Origin: JBOGDS01 sp050743075
GTDB taxonomy: Bacteria; Actinomycetota; Actinomycetes; Jiangellales; Jiangellaceae
Direction: 5' to 3'
DNA length: 62,986 bases
Assembly (NCBI GenBank): GCA_050743075.1
Contig: JBOGDS010000008.1
Coordinates: 1 to 62,986, forward strand
Each line of letters starts with the position of its first letter. Position 1 is the stretch's first letter. Below are positions 41,732 through 50,204 of the stretch, one piece after another. The translations under genes and the position numbers were made by a program. The notes under the pieces are model-generated. The model saw only the letters and a program-made list of their open reading frames with translations. It was not told the DNA's origin and did no database searches.

Positions 41732-43496
41732 TCTGGCAGAGAACGGCGCCGTTGGCGACGGTGGTGCCGACCTCGGCGGCCAGTCCGGTTACCGTGCCGG
41801 CCTTGTGAGCGTTGATCGGTTGCTCCATCTTCATCGCCTCCAGGACGACGACCAGATCGCCGGGCTCGACCTGCTGACCCTCGTCGACGGCGACCTTGAC
41901 GATCGTCCCCTGCATCGGGGAGACCAGGGCGTCACCGCCGGCGACGTTCCCTGCCCTTCCCCCGCCGGCGCGTCGAGGCGGGCGGCCGGCCCCGGGCCGG
42001 CGGCCCTGGGTGTCCTCGCCGAACGTCACGGACCCACCAGGCACGGACACCTCGAACCGCTTGCCGCCGACCTCGACCACGACGTTCTCCCGGGCCGCGT
42101 CGACCTGGCTCTCGGGGGTGCCGGCGTGGGGAGCGATCTGGTTGTCGAACTCGGTCTCGATCCAGCGCGTGTGCACGGTGAAAGGCTGGCCCGGGTCGGT
42201 CGGCGCGAAGGCGGGATCGTCGACGACGGCGCGGTGGAAGGGGATCGCCGTCGCCAACCCGTCGACCTCGAACTCCGCGAGCGCCCGCCGGGCTCGCTGC
42301 AGCGCTTCTTGTCGCGACGACCCGGTGACGACGAGCTTGGCCAGCAGCGAGTCGAAGTTCTGACCGACGATGCTGCCCTGCTCGACGCCCGCGTCCAGCC
42401 TCACGCCGGGGCCGCTGGGCGGGCGGAAGGCGATCACCGGCCCAGGGGTCGGCAGGAAACCGCGACCGGGGTCCTCGCCGTTGATGCGGAACTCGATCGA
42501 GTGGCCACGGACCGGCGGGTCGTCGTAGCCCAACGGCTCGCCGGCCGCGATGCGGAACATCTCCCGGACCAGGTCGATCCCGGTGACCTCCTCGGTGACA
42601 GGATGCTCGACCTGCAGACGGGTGTTGACCTCGAGGAACGAGATCGTCCCGTCCGGCCCGACGAGGAACTCGCAGGTTCCGGCCCCGACATATCCGGCCT
42701 CGCGGAGGATCGCCTTCGACGAGTCGTAGAGCTGGGTGTTCTGTTCGTCGGACAGGAATGGCGCCGGTGCCTCCTCGACCAGCTTCTGGTGCCGGCGTTG
42801 CAGCGAGCAGTCGCGGGTCGAGATCACGACGACGTTGCCGTGCTGGTCTGCCAGGCACTGGGTCTCGACGTGGCGCGGCTTGTCGAGGTAACGCTCGACG
42901 AAGCACTCGCCGCGGCCGAACGCCGCGACGGCCTCGCGGACGGCGGAGTCGTAGAGCTGCGGGATCTCCTCCAGTGAGCGCGCGACCTTGAGGCCGCGGC
43001 CGCCGCCGCCGAACGCCGCCTTGATGGCGACCGGCAGCCCGTGGACCTGCGCGAATGCGACAACCTCCTCGACACCGGCCACCGGGTCCGGGGTCCCCGC
43101 CACGAGGGGCGCACCCGAACGTTGGGCGATGTGGCGCGCGCTGACCTTGTCGCCCAGCGCCTCGATGGCCGCCCGGGGAGGCCCGATCCAGATCAGGCCG
43201 GCGTCGACGACGGACTGCGCGAACGAGGCGTTCTCGGCGAGAAAGCCGTACCCCGGGTGGACGGCGTCGGCCCCGGCGCGCGCGGCCACGTCGAGCAGCT
43301 TGTCGATCACGAGGTAGGTCTCGGCGCTGGTCTGCCCGCCCAGCGCGTACGCCTCGTCGGCGAGCCGGACGTGCGGCGCATCGCGGTCGGAGTCCGCGTA
43401 GACGGCGACGCTGCCGATGCCAGCGTCGCGGCATGCCCTCGCCACCCGGACCGCGATCTCGCCGCGGTTGGCGATGAGCACCTTGCTGATCCTCAC
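41721..43496 (-). CDS. Acyl-CoA carboxylase alpha subunit (biotin carboxylase + BCCP)
   Basis: 591 residues. ATP-grasp biotin carboxylase (ANRGEIAVRVARACRDAG, GGGGRGLKVA, FLEVNTRLQVEHPVTE), a linker, and a C-terminal biotinyl domain with EAMKMEQP (Lys biotinylated by BirA, 61.2 kb). Carboxylates biotin for the beta subunit encoded divergently at 45.3 kb. GTG 43496 overlaps the stop of the MerR gene (GTGA), so it is under the same regulator. Confidence 0.94.
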   Translation of the reverse strand: MRISKVLIANRGEIAVRVARACRDAGIGSVAVYADSDRDAPHVRLADEAYALGGQTSAETYLVIDKLLDVAARAGADAVHPGYGFLAENASFAQSVVDAGLIWIGPPRAAIEALGDKVSARHIAQRSGAPLVAGTPDPVAGVEEVVAFAQVHGLPVAIKAAFGGGGRGLKVARSLEEIPQLYDSAVREAVAAFGRGECFVERYLDKPRHVETQCLADQHGNVVVISTRDCSLQRRHQKLVEEAPAPFLSDEQNTQLYDSSKAILREAGYVGAGTCEFLVGPDGTISFLEVNTRLQVEHPVTEEVTGIDLVREMFRIAAGEPLGYDDPPVRGHSIEFRINGEDPGRGFLPTPGPVIAFRPPSGPGVRLDAGVEQGSIVGQNFDSLLAKLVVTGSSRQEALQRARRALAEFEVDGLATAIPFHRAVVDDPAFAPTDPGQPFTVHTRWIETEFDNQIAPHAGTPESQVDAARENVVVEVGGKRFEVSVPGGSVTFGEDTQGRRPGAGRPPRRAGGGRAGNVAGGDALVSPMQGTIVKVAVDEGQQVEPGDLVVVLEAMKMEQPINAHKAGTVTGLAAEVGTTVANGAVLCQITD

Positions 43497-43912
43497 CGGC
43501 GCACACCTCCCTCGGCTGCGGGGGAGCCTAGCCGGGCCAGGTCATCGCGACACCTGCGCTCCAGCTCGTCGAGCTCGGCCTGGGTGCGCTCGATATCGGC
43601 TCGCCGCTGCGCCAGCTCGGCGCGGCGGACATTGATCTGGTCGAGCAGGTATGCGAGCTGGCCGGTCTCGCCGGGCTCGGAGTCGTACATGCCGACGATC
43701 TTCTTGATCTCCTCCAGCGGGAAGCCCAGGCGCTTGCCGCGCAGGACGAGCTCGAGCCGGACCCGGTCGCCGCCGCGGAAGATGCGCTGGGTGCCACGGC
43801 GCTCGGGCGTCAACAGGCCGTGCTCCTCGTAGAAGCGCAGGGTGCGCAGTGTGACGCCGTACTCGTCCGCCAGCTCGGTGATCGTCCACGTCCGCCCGTC
43901 CGCTGTCGTCAT
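43493..43912 (-). CDS. LiuR-like MerR-family regulator
   Basis: 139 residues. N-terminal MerR winged helix (TITELADEYGVTLRTLRFYE, EHGLLTPERRGTQRIF, RVRLELVLRGKRLGFPLEEI) and a C-terminal coiled coil (about 80-130). RGKRLGF and the MYD segment are characteristic of LiuR, the repressor of branched-chain/short-chain acyl-CoA breakdown. ATG 43912 chosen; GTG 43918 is also in frame. It heads the operon with the carboxylase alpha gene, and a perfect palindrome lies about 100 bp upstream. Confidence 0.88.
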   Translation of the reverse strand: MTTADGRTWTITELADEYGVTLRTLRFYEEHGLLTPERRGTQRIFRGGDRVRLELVLRGKRLGFPLEEIKKIVGMYDSEPGETGQLAYLLDQINVRRAELAQRRADIERTQAELDELERRCRDDLARLGSPAAEGGVRR

Positions 43913-43930
43913 CGTCACCCACCCTGGTCC

Positions 43931-43985
43931 GATGATCACCGGCACTTTGCGGCCTCATGCGCCGCCAACTGCCGATGATCATGGT
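43931..43985. repeat. Imperfect TGATCA-box hairpin G in the MerR/ACAD region
   Basis: TGATCA boxes begin at 43933 and 43976 (43 bp apart), flanked by CGGCA/TGCCG pairing and an inner GCGGC/GCCGC pair. A degenerate member of the hairpin family, in the divergent promoter region. Confidence 0.45.
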
Positions 43986-44003
43986 GATGGCTGTTGCCAT
44001 CAC
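43984..44003. promoter_or_regulatory. 8-bp inverted repeat GTGATGGC/GCCATCAC
   Basis: Perfect arms 43984-43991 and 43996-44003 with a 4-nt loop, 11 bp from the LiuR-type palindrome. Role unknown; could be a second operator. Confidence 0.4.
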
Positions 44004-44014
44004 GGCCGATCATC

Positions 44015-44032
44015 GCTTACGTTAACGTAAGC
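44015..44032. promoter_or_regulatory. LiuR-type operator palindrome
   Basis: GCTTACGTTAACGTAAGC, a perfect 18-bp dyad midway between the divergent MerR and acyl-CoA dehydrogenase genes. It matches the TTACGTTAACGTAA type of site reported for LiuR, and the adjacent regulator is LiuR-like. It should control both transcription units. A further half-like GCGTAAGCG follows. Confidence 0.75.
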
Positions 44033-44059
44033 GTAAGCGTCGCTGAAGGGGCCGCAGCC

Positions 44060-45226
44060 ATGACCTTCGAGCTCAGTGCCGAGCACGAGACGTTCCGCGC
44101 GGTGGTCCGCGAGTTCGCCGAGGCTGAGATCACTCCGCACGCGGCCCGATGGGATCGCGAGCATCACTTCCCGGTCGACGTAGTCCAGGGCTTGGGAAAG
44201 CTCGGCGTACTCGGGCTCACGGCTCCGGAAGAGTACGGCGGCAGCGGCGGCGACTTCACCAGCCTCTGCGTGGCGATCGAGGAGATCGGCCGGGCCGACC
44301 AGTCACTCGGCATCACGGTCGAGGGTGCCGTCGGCCTGGGCATCAACCCGATCTTGACGTACGGCACCGAGGAACAGAAGCAGCGCTGGCTGCCCGACCT
44401 GGTGACCGGCGAGGCCATGGCCGGGTTCGGGCTGACCGAGCCGGGTTCGGGCTCGGATGCCGGCGAGACCGCGACGAAAGCCGTTCTCGACGGCGGCGAG
44501 TGGGTGATCGACGGGGCCAAGCAGTTCATCACCAACTCCGGCACGCCGATCACATCGTGCGTGACCGTGACGGCAAGGACGGGAACACTGCCCGACGGGC
44601 GGGCCGAGATCTCGGCGATCATCGTCCCCTCGGGAACGCCCGGCTTCACGGTCGAGCCGGCCTACGACAAGCTGGGCTGGCACGCGTCCGATACCCACCC
44701 GCTGACGTTCACCGGCTGCCGCGTTCCCGAGGACAACCTGTTGGGTGCGCGGGGCAGGGGATTCGCGCAGTTCCTGGCGACGCTGGACGACGGCCGGATC
44801 GCGATCGCGGCTCTTGCCGTGGGGTGCATCCGGGCGATGCTGGAGCAGTCGGTGACCTACGCGAACGAGCGGACGGCCTTCGGCGTGCCCATCGGGAGCA
44901 AGCAGGGAGTGGCCTTCCAGATCGCCGACCTGAAGGTGATGGCCGAGGCGGCCCGGCTGCTGACCTACCGGGCGGCCGCCAGGCGCGACGCCGGGCGTCC
45001 GCACGCGGAGATCAAGCAGGCGGCGTCGATCGCCAAGCTGTACGCAACGGAGGCCGCGGTCACGGCGACGAGGGTGGCCACGCAGGTGCACGGCGGGTAC
45101 GGCTTCATGGAGGAGTACCCGGTCGCCCGGTTCTACCGGGACGCGAAGATCCTCGAGATCGGCGAGGGCACCAGCGAGGTGCAGCGCCTCCTCATCGCCC
45201 GCAGCCTCGGCCTCCCCGTCGAGTGA
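44060..45226 (+). CDS. Short-chain acyl-CoA dehydrogenase
   Basis: 388 residues, FAD-dependent acyl-CoA dehydrogenase. GFGLTEPGSGSDAG and QFITNSG in the FAD/substrate site, VHGGYGFMEEYPVARFYRD, and EIGEGTSEVQ. The Glu of IGEGTSEVQ is at the normal catalytic-base position (Glu376 of medium-chain enzymes), whereas isovaleryl-CoA dehydrogenase has its base in helix G; here helix G reads LDDGRIAIAA with no Glu. So despite the Liu context it is not a typical isovaleryl-CoA dehydrogenase. ATG 44060 is chosen; the open frame to 43994 crosses the operator. Confidence 0.88.
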   Translation: MTFELSAEHETFRAVVREFAEAEITPHAARWDREHHFPVDVVQGLGKLGVLGLTAPEEYGGSGGDFTSLCVAIEEIGRADQSLGITVEGAVGLGINPILTYGTEEQKQRWLPDLVTGEAMAGFGLTEPGSGSDAGETATKAVLDGGEWVIDGAKQFITNSGTPITSCVTVTARTGTLPDGRAEISAIIVPSGTPGFTVEPAYDKLGWHASDTHPLTFTGCRVPEDNLLGARGRGFAQFLATLDDGRIAIAALAVGCIRAMLEQSVTYANERTAFGVPIGSKQGVAFQIADLKVMAEAARLLTYRAAARRDAGRPHAEIKQAASIAKLYATEAAVTATRVATQVHGGYGFMEEYPVARFYRDAKILEIGEGTSEVQRLLIARSLGLPVE

Positions 45227-45228
45227 CT

Positions 45229-45290
45229 TTCCCGTGATCATGAAGGATTGCCCGTGTCCCAGGACGGACGATCCTTCATGATCATGGGAA
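45229..45290. repeat. TGATCA-box hairpin C (ACAD / carboxyltransferase)
   Basis: Arms 45229-45248 and 45271-45290, 20 bp with one G-U. Boxes begin at 45235 and 45279 (44 bp apart). Between co-directional genes, right after the dehydrogenase stop; may attenuate read-through. Confidence 0.8.
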
Positions 45291-45319
45291 GCTGGTCGTA
45301 CCGAGGGAGATGACGCGGC

Positions 45320-46849
45320 GTGCAGCATGACCATTTCAAGGACGTCGCGACCGCCCGCCAGGCGACGCTGGCGCCGTCCGAGCCGGCCGCGGCGAAGCTG
45401 GCGGCGCAGAACAAGCTCTACGTGCGCGACCGGCTGGCGCTGCTGTTCGACGAGGGCACGTTCGTCGAGGACGGGCAGCTTGCCAACGCGCAGGCGAGTG
45501 GCCTGCCCGCCGACGGTGTGGTCACCGGTCGCGGGCTCGTCGACGGCCGGCCCGCGCTCGTCGTCGCGAACGATCCCACCGTCAAGGCCGGCTCGTGGGG
45601 GGCGCGGACCGTCGAGAAGATCGTCCGGGTCACCGAGACGGCGCTGCGCGACGAGCTGCCGGTGTTCTGGTTCATCGACAGCGCGGGCGCGCGGATCACC
45701 GATCAGGTGGACCTGTTCCCTGGGCGGCGCGGGGCCGGGCGGATCTTTCACAACCAGGTCGCGCTGTCCGGCAAGGTGCCGCAGATCTGCTGCCTGTTCG
45801 GTCCGAGTGCGGCCGGCGGCGCGTACATCCCGTCGTTCTGCGACCTCGTGATCATGGTCGAGGGCAACGCGTCCATGTACCTCGGGTCGCCTCGGATGGC
45901 CGAGATGGTCGTCGGCGAGACGGTCACGCTGGAGGAGATGGGGGGCGCGCGGATGCACGTCAGCGTCTCCGGGTGCGGCGACAACCTGGCCGCTGACGAC
46001 ACCGAGGCGATCGAGCTGGCCAAGACGTACTTCTCGTACCTGCCCGGCTCCTGGCGGGCCAACCCGCCGGCGTATGCGGCGGCGCCGCCGTCGAGGACGT
46101 TCTCCCGCGACGTCGTGCCGGCCGAGGAGTCCGTCGGGTACGACATCCGCGAGGTCGTCGAGGGCCTGGTCGACGACGGCTCCTTCTTCGAGCTCAAGCC
46201 GCTGTTTGCCGCCGAGCTGGTGACCGGCTTCGCTCTGCTGGAGGGCCAGGTCGTGGGGATCGTCGCGAACCAGCCGGCCGTGCGCGGCGGGGTGTTGTTC
46301 GTCGACTCCGCGGACAAGGCGGCGCGCTTCATCTGGCTGTGCGACGCGTTCAACATCGCGCTGGTCTATCTGGCTGACGTGCCGGGTTTCATGATCGGCT
46401 CCGAGGTGGAGCGCCAGGGCATCATCCGGCACGGCGCCAAGATGATCACCGCGGTGGCCGAGGCGACGGTCCCGACCGTGTCGGTGATCGTCCGCAAGGC
46501 GTACGGCGCCGGCCTCTATGCGATGTGCGGCCCGGGGTTCGGGCCGGACGCCTGCCTGGCGCTGCCGACCGCGAAGATCGCCGTCATGGGCCCTGAGGCC
46601 GCCGTCAACGCGGTGTTCTTCAACAAGATCGCCGCCATCTCGGACGAGGCCGAGCGCGCGGCCTACGTCGACGGGCTGCGCGAGGAGTACGAGACCGACA
46701 TCGACATCCTGCGGCTCGCGTCCGACCTGGTGATCGACGCCATCGTCGAGCCCGAGGCGCTGCGCGACGAGCTGGTGGCCCGGCTGGCCGCCGCGGCCAC
46801 CAAGGACCGCGGCTTCTCCGACCGCCGCCACGGCATCCCCCCGGTCTGA
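45320..46849 (+). CDS. Acyl-CoA carboxylase beta subunit (carboxyltransferase), MCC-like
   Basis: 509-residue crotonase-fold carboxyltransferase. Oxyanion and CoA segments FGPSAAGGAYIPSFCDL and RKAYGAGLYAMCGPGFGPD, and the N-terminal KLYVRDRLALLFDEGTF. The GRRGAGRIFHNQVALS region resembles methylcrotonyl-CoA carboxylase beta more than propionyl-CoA carboxylase. With the divergent alpha subunit and dehydrogenase it forms a LiuR-type module, comparable with mycobacterial AccA1-AccD1-FadE19. GTG 45320. Confidence 0.9.
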   Translation: MQHDHFKDVATARQATLAPSEPAAAKLAAQNKLYVRDRLALLFDEGTFVEDGQLANAQASGLPADGVVTGRGLVDGRPALVVANDPTVKAGSWGARTVEKIVRVTETALRDELPVFWFIDSAGARITDQVDLFPGRRGAGRIFHNQVALSGKVPQICCLFGPSAAGGAYIPSFCDLVIMVEGNASMYLGSPRMAEMVVGETVTLEEMGGARMHVSVSGCGDNLAADDTEAIELAKTYFSYLPGSWRANPPAYAAAPPSRTFSRDVVPAEESVGYDIREVVEGLVDDGSFFELKPLFAAELVTGFALLEGQVVGIVANQPAVRGGVLFVDSADKAARFIWLCDAFNIALVYLADVPGFMIGSEVERQGIIRHGAKMITAVAEATVPTVSVIVRKAYGAGLYAMCGPGFGPDACLALPTAKIAVMGPEAAVNAVFFNKIAAISDEAERAAYVDGLREEYETDIDILRLASDLVIDAIVEPEALRDELVARLAAAATKDRGFSDRRHGIPPV

Positions 46850-46879
46850 GGTCTTGCCCGACGTCGTTGCCCGACCGCC

Positions 46880-47090
46880 TCAGTGGCCGTCGGCGGCGCG
46901 GCGGAGCGCGTCCAGCGAGGTGGCGACGTCGGCGTCGTCGGTCGCCCAGTTGCTCACGGCGGTGCGCAGCACGGCGCGGCCGTGCCACGGCGACCCCGTC
47001 AACCACACACGGCCATCAGCCTGCGGGCGACCTCGGCCGTGCGCTCGTCGGAGCCGAAGGCCGTGCGGCTTGTCGTCAGCCGGAGCGCGC
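46880..47090 (-). pseudogene. Remnant of a PLP-dependent decarboxylase C-terminus
   Basis: On the minus strand VWLTGSPWHGRAVLRTAVSN followed by WATDDADVATSLDALRR to stop 46880-46882 matches the end of pyridoxal-dependent (aromatic amino acid) decarboxylases. Upstream continuity (LTTSRTAFGSDERTAEVARR, LMA) is in another frame that stops at TGA, so there is a frameshift, and everything before about 47090 is gone. The maf gene has taken its place. A clear gene fossil. Confidence 0.65.
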
Positions 47091-47714
47091 CCAGAGGTCG
47101 GGCCAGGCGACGCCGAGCCTGGCCAGCAGACGCCGCAGCAGAGGCAGCGAGAGCCCGACGACGTTGTGATGGTCACCCTCGATGCTGGTCACGAACGGGC
47201 CACCGAGCCCGTCGATCGTGAAGGCGCCCGCCACCTGCAGCGGCTCGCCGGTCCGGATGTAGGCCTCGATCTCGTCGTCGGACACGTCCGCGAAGTGGAC
47301 GGTGGTCGAGGCGGTCGCACCGAGCGGGCCGCCCCGTCCGTCGGAGCGGGTGTCGATCAGCCAGTGGCCGGTGAGCAGGACACCTGAGCGGCCCCGCATG
47401 GCCCGCCAGCGCTCCGTCGCGGAGGTCGCGTCGGCAGGCTTGCCCATGGCCTCGCCGTCGAGGTTCAGCACGGTGTCGCAGCCAAGGACGACGAAGCCGT
47501 TGGTGCCGGCGGCGACGGCCTCGGCCTTCGCGCGGGCCAACAGCAGCGCGACCTCGGCGGGCTCCAGCGTGCCGTGCCGTTCGGCGGCAGCGGCAACAGT
47601 GGCGTCCTCGTCGACATCGGGACTCCGCACGACGGGATCGACGCCTGCCGACCGCAGCGTCGTCAGGCGGGCCGGCGATGCCGACGCCAGGAGCAGCCGC
47701 GTCACGGCGGACAC
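47076..47714 (-). CDS. maf: Maf-family nucleoside triphosphate pyrophosphatase
   Basis: 212 residues. LLLASASPARLTTLRSAGVD at the N-terminus, catalytic Asp in VLGCDTVL, GEAMGKPADATSA, and TIDGLGGPFVTSIEGDHHNV. Hydrolyses non-canonical NTPs (dTTP/UTP or modified) to monophosphates. GTG 47714 gives SAVTRLLLASASP. The normal actinobacterial neighbours accE and pccB are on the same strand but about 8 kb upstream. Confidence 0.93.
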   Translation of the reverse strand: MSAVTRLLLASASPARLTTLRSAGVDPVVRSPDVDEDATVAAAAERHGTLEPAEVALLLARAKAEAVAAGTNGFVVLGCDTVLNLDGEAMGKPADATSATERWRAMRGRSGVLLTGHWLIDTRSDGRGGPLGATASTTVHFADVSDDEIEAYIRTGEPLQVAGAFTIDGLGGPFVTSIEGDHHNVVGLSLPLLRRLLARLGVAWPDLWARSG

Positions 47715-47823
47715 GCTACGTCAGCGCATGACCACACGGCCGCGCCGGCCAGGCCGGGCGCACGCCCTGTGAACGGCCTTGGATCAGCACTCGGGGGACC
47801 GTCCGTCCGGCCGGCGCCGAGTG

Positions 47824-48450
47824 CTACCGATGGCGTCGGCCGGCCGCGACCCCGTCGACCCGCCGGATCTGCCGCACCATCGCCCCGCGGGTTGGAGCCT
47901 CACCCAAGCGGAAACCGACGCCGCGGACCGCGTCGATGCTGGTGAGCGCGCCCAGGGTCGCGAGCTTGCGACGCAGGCGCTTGACGACCGAGTGGAGGTC
48001 GGCCGTCCCGCCGGCGTGACCGCTGTTCCAGACAGCTTCGTGCAGTGCGGCATGGGTCCAGGTCCGTCGCGGCTTCGCACCCAGGCACACCAGCAGGTCG
48101 TGCTCGAGCGGCGTGAGGGCAACGTGACGCTCCCCGACCGTGGCGGTGAGCAGGTCGGAGTCGATCCTGGTGTCTGCAAGCTCGATGACCGACGGCTCGT
48201 CGGCGGGCCCGCCGGGAGATCGCCCGTTTCTGTTGGACCACAGGGCGGGATCCCGGCCGGTCTCGGCCCTGCCTGGTCCTGCGCGCTCGGCGGTGTCGAG
48301 GAGTGCGCAGGCCTGCGCAGCCGTCGAGACGAGGAGGACCGGGCTGGAGCCGTCGAGCAGTTCGGCCAAGCGAGCGCGCGCGTTACGGGGTAACGCAATG
48401 CCGACGATCAGGGGTTGTTCGCTGGTCGCACCTGTCCCTGCACTGTCCAT
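47824..48450 (-). CDS. OmpR-type winged-helix regulator with degenerate receiver
   Basis: 208 residues. C-terminal Trans_reg_C winged helix (LTPLEHDLLVCLGAKPRRTW, LHSVVKRLRRKLATLG, IDAVRGVGFRLG). The N-terminal about 85 residues (PLIVGIALPRNARARLAELL) have no phospho-acceptor Asp pattern, so it is not a classical response regulator. ATG 48450 with AAGGGG upstream. Target unknown. Confidence 0.8.
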   Translation of the reverse strand: MDSAGTGATSEQPLIVGIALPRNARARLAELLDGSSPVLLVSTAAQACALLDTAERAGPGRAETGRDPALWSNRNGRSPGGPADEPSVIELADTRIDSDLLTATVGERHVALTPLEHDLLVCLGAKPRRTWTHAALHEAVWNSGHAGGTADLHSVVKRLRRKLATLGALTSIDAVRGVGFRLGEAPTRGAMVRQIRRVDGVAAGRRHR

Positions 48451-48698
48451 GGCATGTCCCCTTTGACGCGCCTGGACGCCTATCATCGCAGGTTGACAAC
48501 CGGTCACACCAGGGTTGATGAGCAGATGGCCCGAATGTGACCAGGCCGTATTTCACCGTGCTCGGGTGCCGCCCATCCGACGCCCACCTGCTGCCGATGA
48601 ACTGCCCTGAAATGGGCGGCAGGCGTGCCACAAGGTGCCGTCGGATTGCTCACCGCGCGTCCTTGTCGCCCATGATCACGTTCTTCTAGCGTGCCCGT

Positions 48699-48723
48699 GG
48701 GGCGGGCGACACCCGCCCCTTTT
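48699..48723 (+). terminator. Intrinsic terminator-like hairpin in the S8 protease leader
   Basis: GGGGCGGG-CGACA-CCCGCCCC followed by TTTT: the only hairpin plus U-tract seen in the window. It is 27 nt before the protease start; the upstream gene is on the other strand, so it lies in the 5' leader. The rest of the 300-bp intergenic region (48451-48749) holds one TGATCA (48673) without a partner and nothing else recognised. Candidate attenuator. Confidence 0.6.
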
Positions 48724-48749
48724 CGCTGGTAGAGCAGAGGAGGACTGCG

Positions 48750-50204
48750 GTGTTGGTCAACCGGGACCGAACGAGGCGCCTCATCCGCATGACCGTGTCT
48801 GCCACAGCGTCGATCACGCTGGTGGCGAGCATGGTCCTGGTGACATCGACCGGTGCGCAAGCGGCACCCGAACGATCAGACAAGATCCGGCCGGAGCTCG
48901 CCGAGTCGCTCGCGTCGAAGGGCGAGGCGTCGTTCTGGATCCGCTTCCGAGACCGCGCGGACCTCAGAGATGCCAGCCAGGTCGCCGACTGGGCCGAGCG
49001 CGGTACGGCCGTCGCCGCGGCCTTGAAGAAGACCGCGGCAGCAAGCCAGGGCGGCGCCGTCGCCGACCTCGAGCGCGCGGGCCAGGACCATCAGGCCTTC
49101 TGGGTGACCAACGCGATCTTCGTGCGTGACGGTTCGGAGGCGCTGGCGGCGCAGATGGCCGCGAGGCCGGAAGTCGAGGGACTGTACGCACCCACACCGT
49201 ACGAGCTCATCGAGCCGACGCCGGGTGAGCCCCGGCATGCCCCCAACGCGCTGGAGTGGAACATCGCCAACGTCAACGCCGATGACGTCTGGACCGAGTT
49301 CGGCGTACGCGGCGATGGCATCACGGTGGCCAGCATCGACACCGGCACGCAGTTCGACCACCCCGCGCTGGTCGACACCTACCGGGGCAACCTCGGCGGT
49401 GGCAACTTCGACCACGATTACAACTGGTTCGACGCCGCCGGAACCTGTCCCGACGCTCCGTGCGACACCAACGGTCACGGCTCCCACACGATGGGCACCA
49501 TGGTCGGTGACGACGGCGGCGAGAACCAGATCGGCATGGCGCCGGAGGCCAACTGGATCACTGCCAACGGCTGCTGCCCGTCCGACGCCGCGCTGATCGC
49601 CTCGGGCGAGTGGTTCCTGGAGCCGACGGACCTGGAGGGCGAGAGCCCCGACGCCGGCAAGCGGCCGCACATCATCAACAACTCGTGGGGCAGCACGTCG
49701 CCGTCCACCGACCCGTTCATGGAGGACGTGCTCATCGCGTGGGACGCCTCGGGCATCTTCGGCATGTGGGCGAACGGCAACAGCGGCGGGCTCGGCTGCA
49801 TGTCGTCCGGATCGCCGGGCAGCCGGATCATCAACTACTCGGCCGGCTCCTACGACATCAACAACGTCATCTCGCCCTCGTCGGGCCGCGGCCCAGGTCA
49901 GGACGGCGAGATCAAGCCCAACATCGCGGCGCCGGGCGTCAACGTCCGCTCCAGCGTTCCGGGAGGCGGCTACGCCAACTTCAGCGGCACCTCCATGGCG
50001 TCGCCGCACGTGGCCGGGGCCATCCCTGCTGTGGTCGGCCGCACCCGGTCTGATCGGGGACAACGCCGCCACCAAGGCGCTGCTCGACGACTCCGCCATC
50101 GACACCGAGAACCTGCAATGTGGTGGCACGGCCGACGACAACAACGTCTTCGGCAAGGGCCGGCTGGATGCGCTGGCGTTGCTGCAGAGCGCACCGATCG
50201 GTGA
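48750..50204 (+). pseudogene. Secreted S8 serine protease, N-terminal part (frameshifted)
   Basis: Subtilisin-family protease of bacillopeptidase-F type. Signal peptide (about 1-39, ending AQA), pro-region (KGEASFWIRFRDRADLRDAS), then the catalytic domain with Asp197 (ASIDTGTQFDHP), His243 (NGHGSHTMG) and Ser415 (GTSMASPHVAG). Just after HVAGA the frame turns to Arg-rich nonsense and stops at 50204. Removing one C near 50020 restores ASLLWSAAPGLIGDNAATKA and joins the 3' frame below. So one gene of about 1,470 codons (48750-53172) is split by a 1-nt insertion: real mutation or sequence error. GTG 48750 with AGGAGG six nt upstream. Confidence 0.85.

Noticed and set aside
44060..45226. Annotation as isovaleryl-CoA dehydrogenase
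   Set aside because: The catalytic Glu is in the general acyl-CoA dehydrogenase position and helix G has none.
44303..46831. 842-codon minus-strand frame opposite the acyl-CoA dehydrogenase and carboxyltransferase
   Set aside because: Antisense shadow with no recognisable motif.
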